Assembly (NCBI RefSeq): GCF_021018895.1
Contig: NC_079376.1
Span: 10,655,001-10,719,000 of the forward strand
Length of the DNA stretch: 64,000 nucleotides
Direction of reading: 5' to 3'
Origin: Seriola aureovittata
Taxonomy: Eukaryota > Chordata > Actinopteri > Carangiformes > Carangidae
In this document: positions 14,110 through 26,635 of the stretch, one piece after another
Layout: each line of letters opens with the position of its first letter
Position numbering within the stretch: position 1 is the first letter of the stretch
Translations under genes and position numbers: made by a program
The notes under the pieces: generated by a model
The model's input: only the letters and a program-made list of their open reading frames with translations
Told to the model about the DNA's origin: nothing
Databases searched by the model: none

Positions 14110-14352
14110 CATTCAGTTGCCACTTTATTAGGTACACATAGCTAAAATGAATGCTGTCTAATTCAACTGTCCTGCAATAAATCCTACCTGCATGAAGGTT
14201 TATAATGTTGAGCTTTTGGTGAGAGGAGTTTTAGAGGCGTTCAACAAAAACTGAACATTATAACCTTCATGCAGGTAGGTTTTATTGCAGCACTGTTGTA
14301 TTAGACTGCATTGGTTTTGGCTAAGTGTTCCTAATAAACTGGCAACAGAGTG
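14110..14352. mobile_element. Palindromic MITE with TA target duplication
   Basis: The 243-bp element begins CATTCAGTTGCCACTTTATT and ends GGCAACAGAGTG. Its two arms of about 110 bp are near-perfect reverse complements (for example GCAATAAATCCTACCTGCAT on the left and its diverged partner at about 14271-14290), so it can fold into one long hairpin. TA lies on both sides (14108-14109 and 14353-14354), consistent with a Tc1/mariner-type target duplication. I recognise this sequence as a family very common in teleost genomes. It has no coding capacity and would depend on a transposase elsewhere. Confidence 0.9.
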
Positions 14353-16070
14353 TAATATTTGTGTTTGTCAATGTGCATTTTGGTCGCCTTGAAAGTAACT
14401 TGATTCATTTCCCCAGGGAAACAAAATAATTAATATCTAAGCCACTAAAATGAGCATAAAGACCTCTTTTATCTAATAAGCATAATCTCACACACAGTAC
14501 AGTCAATTTATATTGTTGACTCATAGAGATACATGTTCAGATTGCAAGGTTTAACATTAACCAGCCCGTCACATTGTTTTTCCTTTTAACCTCTTTTTGA
14601 ACTGATTCCCCTCCTCCCCCTCTGCATGACAATGTATCTGTAATATTTTTTGAACATCACCTGTACCACTGTGGTTGAAGAAGTTTTAACCAATTTGGTT
14701 CAAACTCCCACACTATAGAAGTTGGTGTAAGGAATAAAACAGCATGCTTGTATTAAACCTAATCTTTAAGGCATGCCTCATTAACAGTTATCATTTCATG
14801 CAATATAAGTCATTGCTTTTCTGCCTTTCTTATTCAATAACCCAATGAGTAAAACATATCAGTTCTATATCAACAAACAAAATGTTTTAATCCCTGAATA
14901 ATATAAGATGTGAATATGAAGTACAATAATATGCTGTGTTACTACTAATATCATCTTGAGAATAGAAGACCTAAGAGGAGTGCTATTCCATCCAGTTTCA
15001 ATGGTGCGCTCTAGTGGTCATCTTGGATCACTGCAATGGTAGTATGTTCACAGAAGGATCCAGAGTTTAAGGGAACCAAACAGCTTTGGTACTAAAGTTT
15101 AGAAACTACAGACGTTCCTTAAGTGTATTTGTTTTTTGCAGCATTGTCAGACCAACTGTGGTTATTGTGGCCTTGAAGCCTGATGAGTGGCAAGGTCCTC
15201 AAGCCGAACAGCAGAACAGGAAGTCCAGATTCTTTTGACTTAGAGCTTCCAGATATCATCAGACCTGCATGAAACTACTATAGAATTTACACAGAAATTG
15301 TGTCATATAATATATTTTGATGGTCATTTATCAGTTTATTTGGTTTCTCTAAGCACTACAAGTAGTTCTGCAGAATGTAAAGAATAATTTAATACACTTT
15401 TTCATTCAGATCTGATTAACACATAACTGTCAGGTATTAAGTTCACTCATACCAAGTTTGTCTGCATGACACTACACCGTGTCTCAAGGCAATGTGCAGG
15501 ACTGACACATAACAAGCGACTCCCTGTTATTCTAAATAGCTGGAAACCAGAAAACAACAACTACAGCACTGAGAATCTTCGTTAATCCAAAGCAGCAGCA
15601 CTTGTTTGTCTATTTTGTTGGCCAGGAAATGTGTGCAAGAACTGCAGCTGCTGGGTCGGAAAAAGGGGCTGAAATTCATTTTTCAAAATGGGGGGGGGGG
15701 GGGGGGGGGTACTACAGGTCTTACTTTGTCCTAGTCTCACTACATTTTACAAATTGAGCAGCTCATTTCACCATTGTTGTGTGTCATTCAAGGTGGAAAT
15801 TTCTCAGTATGATGTAGCGCTTCGGGCCAGTAGTCCCGCATTCTCTGCGCTGGTGCATGCAGTGGCTGGAAATTATTAGGCGTGACTATAAATGTGTGTG
15901 AGATTTTCCCGTGTTATAAGTACTAGATTTGCAGGAATCTATGAAGTTATTACGCAATACCCACAATCCTGTACTGAAACACACACACGTCAGAGTAAGG
16001 ATGTCATTGTACAAGAAATTTAGTAGTTGGTACCAATGACATTGCAATTCGATACCAATTCAATATCACA

Positions 16071-16072
<2 letters not shown>

Positions 16073-16124
<52 letters not shown>
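16073..16124 (+). repeat. (CA)n microsatellite
   Basis: Perfect CA dinucleotide run, about 26 units, in gene-free DNA. Confidence 0.97.
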
Positions 16125-16128
<4 letters not shown>

Positions 16129-17503
16129 AATGTGTAAGCAGTAGTTTAACTGACTGATGACATACCACCAATAGCGTGAAAATATTAATTCAAAAAGTGA
16201 ACGTTGTTTTGACAGACTGATCAATAATGACAGTAGCCTGCTAACATTATGAGCCACTCTCAATGGCTTTCAGTTGTCTTTAACTTGACCCTGAAGACAT
16301 GCCTCAAACGCAACAACACTTGGGATGATTTTTCCATGAGTTGTAGTGGACCTTTTGCTGCATCCGCAATATTCCACAAGTTGTTGTTGTTGTTACTATG
16401 TCTGCCTTCCTTTCTTCCTCCCTTATTTCATACTAAAACATTTGTAGGGTTATTATGCTAACCTTGTCAGTCCCAGAAGAATCCCATCTCCAGTACTTGT
16501 TATCAGAATTTTGGCATCAACTTGGTTCTGAATTATCAGCACCTGTGAAGTCCCTCCATATAAAAGGTTGTCAAACTTAATATTTTCACAAGATTTCACA
16601 CACTGATGTTTTAAATAAAGAGGACAACGCCACAACATCACCAGACTCATTTTAAAAGCTTAAAAATGAAACAAAAATAATTGCTCAGAATTAAATTGCA
16701 GATCTATTAACATATGTCAGCTTTTGAGCCTTGATGCCCCAGGGGTAAACAAAATAAAACATAGGCCTCATAGAAATTCAGATCTCTTTTAGTAAACAAA
16801 TACTTGCCCATACTGAGAAAGCCATCTTAACAATGAAGCCAAACTACTGCCACCGTAATGTTGCTTATTTGCATATTTTTTTGGCAACCAAATACTCTAC
16901 CATAATTTAACTTAAATCAAAGCACCTCCTACTGCAGAAGTTGGAGGATTTTAAGTTCACTGCCGCCTACTTGTGGTTACATTTTTTGTTGTGCATAAAC
17001 CGATAATCCATTTGTGTCACTCATAACTGGTGTTGTGTGGTCTAAAAGGCCCTACAAACACTCGCAGGTTCTTTCAGTGAATGTGGCTGATTAAACCTCT
17101 GCTCAGATTAAAGTTGGTCGAAACTGTGTTAGGTTGACATGATGAATTTCTAAATGGCAATAAGAATTTCTTTTAAAAGTGTAAGTTGTCCTACCATGAA
17201 AAGCTCGACAAAACTAACAGGAAAGTGAGACAGATGTCAATCAAATACAGTCTGTACACACCCACACAGTTCTTGGCAGAATTATAATTAAGCAAAATAA
17301 TTGAAAACACCTGCGTGGGTGAACTGTAAGTAGGTAAACGGGAGCTTTACTTGTCACTTTCACAAGCTGCTGTTCAGTAAGTTTAAAAGTGCCATTGTGT
17401 AAGTAACAATCTTGGGAGGGAGCGGAGACCTCTGCAGATAATTCAGCTCTGGCACAAAATTACATACTGTGCATTTCACATCCTCACAATATGTTATTTA
17501 AAT

Positions 17504-17729
17504 CCAGAGATGTCCCGAGCCAATGCTAAGGATCGGCATCTCGGCCAATCTGGGATCTGTAATGGATCTGTATCAACTAAAATGTAGCTGATCACAATCC
17601 ACTTTTCTGTGTTTTGTCCACCTCAGCCTATTGTTGCAAAGCTGCTCTCTTTTACGACAGCTGGACACCGAGCATTTGCTGCATATACAAGTGAAAATTA
17701 GATTGTATTGATGTGAAAAATCATATACA

Positions 17730-17765
<36 letters not shown>

Positions 17766-18243
17766 CACACACATACATATACTCTTACTCTTAACTCTCT
17801 CTTTCTCATGAGCAAAGAGAAGCAGCATACAAAACATTCACACGGCAGCTTCTCATTTCATCATATAAACACACCAGCTGTCGCTGATTAACATTAATTC
17901 TTGAGACACTTGATGACAGTCCAACCGAGTGTTTTTGTAGTTTCAACAACTCAAAACACGTCTTCTCTCTAGCAGAAGGACCCACATCAGTTTCAGGAGT
18001 CACATTATCCCAGATGATTTTAATTCATATCATGTCAATCATTTAAGCTCATCAATTTAATAATTTTGAACAAGGACCTTACTTGGATCGCTAAGCTCAT
18101 AAGAAATGAGTTGCACCAAATCCAGTAGTCTACAGCTGTTGTTTCAATATAAGTATCAAATCAGTATTGTAATCTGCAGATACCTGATGTTAAAATGACT
18201 TTCACTGGGATCAAGGCCATTAACACTTGATCAGGACATCCCG
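17504..18243. mobile_element. Non-autonomous hAT-like element with 8-bp target duplication
   Basis: The 740-bp segment starts CCAGAGATGTCCCG and ends CAGGACATCCCG, so the reversed end reads CGGGATGTCCTG and forms a short imperfect terminal inverted repeat. It is flanked by an exact 8-bp direct repeat ATTTAAAT at 17496-17503 and 18244-18251. That length is the hAT superfamily signature. The GATCGG-rich left end resembles a fish hAT repeat I know. No transposase is encoded. A (CATA)n microsatellite sits inside. Confidence 0.8.
17722..17780 (+). repeat. (CATA)n microsatellite inside the hAT-like element
   Basis: About eight CATA units are followed by TATATA and CACACA. The tract lies within the hAT-like element 17504-18243 and probably expanded after insertion. 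Confidence 0.93.
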
Positions 18244-19603
18244 ATTTAAATGAACTATTGGCCATCTTAATGCATTCACTCTTTACTGATGGTGGACTGC
18301 TTGAATATCAGCAAAAATTGAAGAGAAGGGAAATGAGCAGAAGAGAGCAGACTGGAAAAAAAAAAATTAATTATCGCCAATAAAATCTTAAAAAAGGAAA
18401 TGGTCCTCTTTTCTTTACAGCTCTCACAACTAAAAACAATATTTCTATTTGTGGCATCTACCATCATTAAGGGTGCTAACATTATACTACTAAAACACTC
18501 AGAAGCAGCATTCTGCAGAGTAATAACCTCTGTAACCTCGAGCTCAAGCAAAAACCAAAAAGGAAACCTGAGAATAAAAGCAGAATGTTGTTGATGTGGG
18601 ATGACTCAAATATCAAAGAGGACTCGCAGATAACAGGCAGCATTTAACAGTCCTGTCTGCACCTCCTCTATAAATAGTTCACCTGGTTACATTTTCCTCC
18701 ACATCTTTACTGAATGCCACTGTTACTCTGCATCTGGCATGTTGCTCCTCACCCTCCTTAACTCCAAGGTTATCAAGTCCAAAAGGAATTCACCAAAACT
18801 CACTCATCAAGCTGACAAAGTATACATGGAAAAACACATACTTGACACTGCAGGGGAAGTTGGGATGTTCTTACAAAGTTGTTGTTTAGCATAATTGTGA
18901 TGCCAGATGTTGATGCGATGGACAAATGTTTTGCCAAGATGCCACAAACTGACGGCGCTGATGGTGGAATTAATGCATGTGCATGTGTCTTTCAACATAT
19001 AAATATCTGGGATTCAATGCTGTTTTCCTTTCCCAAGGGGTGTGTTAAATGACAATGACACTCATCCCTTCATGGCAACAGGATGAACACATCAGAGTGA
19101 TCAAAGCGCTGGTGACACGCCTTGAGGAGACAGATGTGTGCTTTACATGTTAGGGTGGGGGTTTGGTATCCATTAAACAATTCAAACTAAGTTTTTCTCA
19201 CCCTCTGTAAACATGTGCACATCTCTGATAAAGTCATCTTTCTCTCCGTCTCTCTTCTCTCTTATTTGTATCTGTGTATTGCCACTGTACGTTGGGGAGC
19301 TCTTCATATAATGCTTCACATCTCAACTGAACTGATTAATCTGTATAAAAACATAAAAAGAAATCTCAAATCTTATCCGTCCATGTTGGAACAATGAAGC
19401 AGTGCTTCACAAAGAAGTTTAAAAAATATAATCTGGTAGAAGTTGTTAATGTATCAAATATGTTATGATGCCCATGTATTAATATACTGCTGCAAAGTAC
19501 AAAAAAATGAAAGAGCTACGTTTTGCTAGTATTTTCCGATAACCACTACATTATCCTACATTTAAAAAACAATTATATTATGGTTCATCACAGCTGATCT
19601 TAA

Positions 19604-19874
19604 AGGGCCAGTGTGGAGGATATAGAGGGATCCTTTGCCAGAATATAGAATATAATGGAATATGATATTCATAATTATGTTTGTATTAATGACCTGAAAC
19701 TAATCATTTCTGTGTTTTCATTAGAATGAGCCCTCCATACAGATATATAGTGAGTGAGTCCTATTCCATGGATCCCTAGTGCTCACCATGCTCCTATAGT
19801 GCTCACAGGGTATTCAGTTGGTTGCAGTCTGAAACATCACCGCTAGATGTCACTTAATCCTACACACTGGTCCA
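19604..19874. mobile_element. TTAA-flanked short inverted-repeat element
   Basis: The left end reads AGGGCCAGTGTGGAGGAT and the right end, reversed, TGGACCAGTGTGTAGGATTA. TTAA lies on each side (19600-19603 and 19875-19878). The internal text near the right end (reverse of GCTAGATGTCACTTAATCC) is typical of an abundant teleost repeat. TTAA duplication is the piggyBac hallmark, so a piggyBac-type MITE is the best guess. It has no coding capacity. Confidence 0.75.
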
Positions 19875-22800
19875 TTAACAAAAGTAATGTTTAACCAACA
19901 GACAAAAGCAGACAGAAAGGCAAAGATGGAAAAGTCTCAAATCATTAGCTTAAGGGCTACTACTGCGCTTTATATCTTGTTTGTGAAACATGAGACACAG
20001 CATGTGCAATTAGGTGCAGGCGAGGTCCAGTTACATAAACAGAAAATGAAAGATATAACATCAGCCTGGGCCTATAACTGTCATAAAGACAGTGACTGAA
20101 TGTCATATTATTCACTTTTGCAACAAAAATTCACCCGTCAGGCCAATTCAAGTACTCAAAATCTACTCAAAATGTATAAATGTTATCCTCCAAACATGCT
20201 GAGAGTGTTTCATTTTCAAAAGGACAGATTACAGAAATGAGATGCATCATTTCCCAACTTTCCCATGGCTTTAATTGAATAGTTCTTCCTTGTGGATAGC
20301 AGTTTTTAAATTTCAATTGCAATTTCAATTGCTTTTTCTTGTTTCCATTTAATTGTCATAAATAAAGCTAAAAACAGCTAGCATAGCTGAGCTTAGATAT
20401 TTAACTAGTTATTTTTTAGCTAGTGGATGTCATGCTAGTTCCAAAAATCTAACACAGAAATCTAGCACAGAATCTAATAGAAAACTGGATACATTCAGCC
20501 ACTGCTGTAAGTCAATCTATTGATTATTAACATATCAATCTACAAAACGTTCACAGCTTCAGAGCCTTCAACACTATTTAATAAAAAAAAACCCAGGTGT
20601 TCCATTTTGTGATATGCATCTGACAAAAGCTGCAAATCCTCACATGAGCAGCCATAAGTGAGCTTCATCCAGTTATATTATGTTGATGAAATAATCCCAT
20701 ACCATAACTGAATATGTGCCTTAAGTGCCACCTACAACAAGTAGCATGATGCCTGCCAGAAACTACTACAACAAACATTTTTATTACACCCACACACACA
20801 CACAACTATGACCACAATGATACAAAATGTGTTATCAAACACACAACCCTGCTAATCTTAGCTGACCTAAGCACCGGTATCAAGGTAATGCCAGTGACAA
20901 ACCCAAGACATAAAGGATGCTCTAAAAAGCAGGGACTAGTATGAAAAGTCTAACTTCAGTTAGCCTGTATTTCATAAAACCAAGTTTCATAAAGCCGAGA
21001 AAGAGGAGACCACAGCGAGTGCAGCCAAGCATAAATACATATAACCCTTTTTTCACAGTCAACAGCAGAGTATCACCGAGGCAGACAATCCATACACAGA
21101 TTAAACACAACAGGTGAAGCCAATTAAAACTTACCCCAGCTGGTGGATGATCTGGCTAACTTGGAATCCCGTGCTAGGCTCTTCCTCTTCCCTCATGGAC
21201 TACGACGCGGGGGGGGGGCCGATTTCTTTGGTTTAAAAAAGTCTTTCTCCAAAATGTGTCTTTATTTTCCTGTATTTAATGGCACTTTGTTGCTATCTTC
21301 ATCCTTTCATCCTTTCGTAGACGGCTTCCTTCGATGCGCTTGAATGTCGCGATGTTCATTGTGACGACTTAAGGGTGCTGTCCGGGCGGTGCAGCTAAGT
21401 TAAGGTAGATTCAACATTTGTAACCTATGGTGACGGATAATATCGCTAAACTTAATCTTAACCATTATCTACAATTTGTAAATCCCTGTCTATTCTGTAG
21501 GGTACAGAAACTGAACAAACTTAAAGAAATAAGTTACACCTGTGCAGGTTGGGCGGAGGAACAGTGCCTACTGGTGGGCAGACAGGAAATGACCTTTTTC
21601 TTTTGACCTTTTTCTTTTAACCTTTAACCTGTAACCCTTCTCACAGTGGACACGGGAGTCTAACTAATAATAATGGTTGCAAAATAATGGTGGTTCAGTT
21701 TACGAAACAAAAAAGTAAAAAAAAAAAAAAAAAACGATAAGTTCAAAACCGTAAAATGAGTTAAAATGTCACATGACAAAGAAAAGTCTCAACTTTTCTC
21801 TTTTGAGAGTGCGAAATGTGCAAATATAAACACTTTTCACCATTATTTGCTTAAAAACTGACTTAAATGAATGAATAGTCAAATTAGTAAGGGAACCATG
21901 TTCTTTGAGATACACTGAGTTCAGGCTTTCAACAGTTTCTGAATTGCTGTATACTCATAATGTTTTGAGTCAATGGTGGAAACATTTTGCAACAGCTTTG
22001 GGGTGCGTTTGTTCACGTTATAGTACCTTAGATGACAAGCAATACACATTGGTGAAAAGTCAATGGAGCAATAAAGTGTATAAACAATACATAGTTCCTA
22101 ACACCCATGAATGCACCATGGAGTACAATTTGCACTATAAAACATACTGTACTGAACCTTTGCTTTCAGGACTTTAACTCAGACTTCAATTTTTATTCAA
22201 AAACTATTGAAAACACATGAGTTAGCCACACTGTTGTACTGGGTATCTTGATCCTTCATTACAATGAATGTGAGCGCTGTATTTTCTGTTTTGAGTTAGT
22301 CTCACATACTCCATCCTGTAGCAGCTGCAGCTGTAAATACTCACAAGAGCATTAAATGCGTATTAATCCTCAGTTGAAAAAGTCCCCATACAGGCAGTTT
22401 ATACTCCTGTTTTAGTATAATTTGCTTAAAACTACAGTGCCCAGTTCTTTTAGGAAATTACTGATGCCTTTTTAAAAAATGAAACTATATATCTATGACC
22501 CACTTTTAAAGATTTATCTGTTCAAAAGAAAGAAATGAGCTTGGGCTGCATCCCACAGACAGACTGGGGAACTTGTGAAGCAATGAAAGATGTACTTGTT
22601 GGAAGGCATTGTTGGTTTGGTCTTTTCATTGGATTTGTTGACAGTTCCAAAAATAATAAAAATTTGCTTGCCTTATATTTTAACAGAAATGATCTGGCAA
22701 ACTAAACATTATCAATCAACCCATGCTGCCATACAATAGAGCAGTCTAATAGAAGAGAGCATCAGCTCATATTTTGGGCAGAGACCAGTTTCTTGAACAT

Positions 22801-22939
22801 AACATTATTATCCACAAGGGGATGCTAACCACACTTATTTCACAGAAAATGTTCTTGTTTATAACCAAAGCCCAAAAAAGAATGAAGACAATTCATTTGA
22901 AAAATGCTTGACTAATTAAACAGTAATGAAAGGTCCATA

Positions 22940-24046
22940 TTATTATACCCTTCATTAGGGAGATTCCATTCTTATCCTATGTCTGCCTTGATGACAGATT
23001 TGATCTTTGCAAGCATATCATGGATGATATGGGTCTTCCACAAACGTGGAGAGATGTTGTTCCATTCTTAACAGATGATTTATTTTAGCTGATCTTGGCT
23101 GGGAAGGATTCATTGCTCTACCTTCCACCTTAAAATAATCCAAAAGGTGTTATATTGTTCTATTGCTTGACTTTTCTTGTGATTTTTGCAGTGCACTTGG
23201 GATCAAGCCACTTGAGACTGGTCTCTTTACATTCAGTCTCTGGGTATTCAAGCTTGCAATCATAGTGCCATCTAGAGATGTCATCTCTCCTTCACCTTTT
23301 GCAGCCTCATATCAGCACACTCCCACCTCCGTGTTTCACAGTTGGTGTTATGCAGTCACTCTGGCTGTCCTGGCCAGGTCCACACCCAACATGCTGGATC
23401 CCATCTGATCCAAACAAATTTATTTTGGTTTCATCTGACCAAAGAATGTGCTGCCAACATTCGTCGGGCTTCTTTTCATGTTCTTTGGCAAAGTTTAATC
23501 TTGCAGTTTTATAGCGTTTTCAGAGCGATGGTTTTCTTCTTGGACATCATCCGTAGAGGCTGACTTCATGCAATGTCCTTCGCACTGTCTGATCAGTCAC
23601 AGAAACACCAATCTCAGTAGATAATCTTTGTGCCAAGTCAGAGGCACTTACCCATCTGTTTGCCAATGCAATTTTTTGTAAACAGTGAATTGTGCATGTT
23701 GTCGTTCTTTGAGACGCCTTCTGTTATTGGTAGTATAGCCCTTCTTATGCTTCCTAACCAATGTGGTTGAGAAAGCTGTGTTGTTAACAGGTCCTTTTAC
23801 AACCTTGCTCATGCGATTAACCTCAATTGGAAATCACAGCTGTACTCACTTTTGTTGCATTGCTGTTGTACTTTGGGGCCTGTACTTTCAACATCTAACC
23901 TGTTTGTTTAATTATATATAAGATCAAATATCCAACACTTCAACTTGAAAATGACACAGTTGTTGTAAGATGACACAGTTTTGAATCATTGACCATTTTG
24001 TGAAGAGTATACTCAGTTTTGTTGTATTCTGTGGATAAGAACCTTT
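22940..24046 (-). mobile_element. Degenerate Tc1-like DNA transposon
   Basis: This is a Tc1/mariner relic read on the minus strand. The upstream flank starts with an AT-rich terminal region near 24046 (ACTCAGTTTTGTTG on the plus strand). The transposase fossil lies at about 22960-23880. The outer limits are approximate because I could not pair the terminal repeats by eye. Confidence 0.82.
22960..23880 (-). pseudogene. Tc1-like transposase pseudogene
   Basis: Reading the minus strand from right to left gives the DNA-binding segment STEIGVSVTDQTVRRTLHEV, then ARLNFAKEHEKKPDECW, then ILWSDETKINLFGSDGIQHV carrying the first catalytic Asp, then TPTVKHGGGSV. After a deletion the remains of the DPKHT-type segment (LDPKCTAKITRK) and a C-terminal VIKA motif follow. 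At least four in-frame stops (for example in YG-stop-CPRR and after GGGSVLI) and the internal loss of dozens of residues make it non-functional. The motif order is diagnostic for the family. Confidence 0.88.
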
Positions 24047-25059
24047 TGGTAATCTAGGGCTTGCTGTCTTGTCCTGCCTTTGGGCCATGTTTCAGACTTC
24101 TCTTGCCCTTGGATTAGCATGGATATTTTTGTGTCAAATTATGGCCTTAAACCTAATACCAATGCACAATACTCTAATAGGCATCACTTATACTAACATT
24201 AGTCATACAGTTTCATTGACTTACAACCTCTCTTTGGTCTTTGGCATGACTCAGTCTCTACTTGGCGTGCTTGTAGAAAAGAGCTTAACTAAAACAAAAA
24301 ACTGGAATACATTCCCATTGCATTGTGTTGCAGGAGGAACACCATTTGCATTGCTGAAATCACCCACTCGGTGGCAGTATAGACCAAAAGAAACCACTGA
24401 CAATGAAGCAGTTCAAATTTCACCTAGCAACAGGGCTGCTGCTTGTTCATTCACACACCTACATGGTTACACGTGATGCCTTTCTACTTTCACATGTGCA
24501 AACAATCCATCACAAGTGCATACAGGCACACTAGCTCAGGTACAATTACATACATGTATAGGCTGATGTTTACTACATAAACCTTATTCATCTGCAAACA
24601 CTAACATGTAGAGACAGATAAATAAAGTATAGGCCTTTGAATATATAAACAATAAACAATCTAATGTAAACAAGTGAAAATCATTAGAAACTAAAAGAGT
24701 AGGCAGCAGTGTTAAGAAGAAACTGTCTCCGTGTGACATCAGGGCTCTGTCATACAGCCCAATGCTACTGTCAGCCCACATAAAGCCACTTTCACTGTGA
24801 ATGGAAATGCTTTGATTTGGCTTTCAGGCCACGGTCAGAGTCAATGCAACAGGCTCTAATAGTAGAATTACTCCCACCACTTTTACCCCTTCATCCTCCT
24901 CTTTCGTCCATTCACCCTCACCCCACATCCTTTTTTTTCTCCTCCTTTCCCTCTTGTATTCTGCAATTCTCCTTCCCTCTCCCCATTTCAAATAAACACA
25001 CTGACCCTGTTTATTTGTCCCATTTGAGAAAACAGTCCAGAGATCCTGGCGCTGTGTAA

Positions 25060-25160
25060 GAGATCAAAAAGGCAATGCAAAAATCAATTGGCTCTGCAAG
25101 TCTCAAGACTGCCATGCAGTAAATTGGCTCTGAATGACAGCACTATGCGGATCGTCTTTT
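25060..25160. promoter_or_regulatory. Candidate conserved non-coding element
   Basis: This balanced, repeat-free block contains ATCAATTGGCTCTGCAAG and a related TAAATTGGCTCTGAATGAC 40 bp later, an internal near-repeat of AATTGGCTCTG. It is followed by poly(T) at 25158-25173. Conservation is suspected from texture only. Confidence 0.3.
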
Positions 25161-26519
25161 TTTTTTTTTTTTTATATAGTTCCTCTAAAAAAAATGAAAA
25201 CAAACTTTGGTGAATTTGGAGTGCACAACTGCTGTCTTCCTCTCTCTAAAGGGACTTTTGACTGAAAGCATGTGATTGGTTTTGTGGTATTGTGATTCCC
25301 AAGTGGTCAAACTTACAGAAACCAAGTGTCTGTGGTTTTTGATAATGGTTACAGGAAAGAGTAATAGTTGTGTTAAACTGACTCCATTTTCTGGACAAAT
25401 CCATGCAAACATATTTTCATGTATTTGGCTCTTTAGAGAGCTGAACTTCATCATGATAGTCAAATGTGTCAGGACTCTGAAAAGCCATACCCGCTGTAGG
25501 AAACAGACTAATTACTCCCAATCAATTAAGAGACCTAGTTTTCCAGTCTGCATGTGTGCTGGCGGGTGACAGACATATAAACCATAGAGGCCAACTTCCC
25601 CCATACTTCCTAGGCTCTTTAATTAACTCTTTGATCTGAGTGCTACGTAGTGAGCTCAGGCCAGAGGCAGCTTGAAGGGCCAAGGAGAGAATGGATAGCA
25701 TTTCATATATAGCACACCGCAGCAGGAGGAGAGGAAAATGCTGACATACTTCAAAATGAAAGTTATATCCTTGTTTACTTTTGATACTACTTTGGTAAAT
25801 CCCTTTTTTACATAGTTTGCTGTATATAATATTTAAGGTTAACTCTACGATGTGGACATGATAGATAATGCAACTCAAAATCTCCCTGGTGGTTGCATCT
25901 AAAGTCTAAATTTGTGTGCCATGTAATAAAATGACATGACACTGACTGGGTTACTCAGATGCTGTGTGTTAAGGACTCAACCTTCAGTGGAGTGTATTGG
26001 GATTCGAGGGGGTTGAAGTGAAGGGGCAGCAGATCTGGCAAGTTTTAAAAGGAGCAGTAAGCTCACTTTGTTGGTTGGAATTTGCAGCACCATGGAACGA
26101 CTTAATAACAATGCGTGAAGCAATGAAAATTACACAGCTCCTGCTCGAAAGGAAAAATTAATTGCTCTCAGGTTGCACTCTAGAGAAGTTTGTTCATTCA
26201 AGCACATGCGTGCACACACACACTCATGGGTAGGAAAGCACTTTTACACCCCCAACCCACCAACACACACACATATTCACACACCACACCACAGATGCAC
26301 GTGGAACCTTGGCTGTGAGCAGAACCAGGCCTTTGGACTCGGTGGATGTGCAACCATGTGTGTGTGTGTGTATATATGTGTGTGTGAACCTGAAGTTCTC
26401 CTGTGCTGTGCAGTGGAGAGAAGAATAGGGCCTGGGCCACATTCCAGCCCTGCCTCCCTGGGCGAGAGACAGTATTCAGCATTCCTCTGCCTGCCTATCA
26501 GGCCAGGTGCATTCCAGAA

Positions 26520-26522
<3 letters not shown>

Positions 26523-26618
<96 letters not shown>

Positions 26619-26635
26619 ACACATACAGACACACA
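26523..26635 (+). repeat. (AC)n microsatellite
   Basis: About 90 bp of perfect AC repeat from 26523 are followed by an interrupted ACAGACACACAT-type stretch. A small reciprocal (TG)n lies at 26357-26386. Several long ORFs here are translations of this repeat. Confidence 0.97.

Larger units (their letters stand above)
14355..22939. other. Gene-free, AT-rich DNA between mobile elements
   Basis: Apart from the (CA)n, hAT-like and TTAA elements listed separately, this stretch is AT-rich and shows no coding exon with confidence. A CpG-richer patch at about 21180-21420 is followed on the minus strand by a short ORF ending in a consensus donor (21135-21196). A 14-bp tandem of TGACCTTTTTCTTT lies at 21590-21617. 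Confidence 0.5.

Noticed and set aside
26523..26635. Tandem repeats considered as CRISPR-like or satellite arrays
   Set aside because: They are simple dinucleotide microsatellites without spacers or higher-order units.
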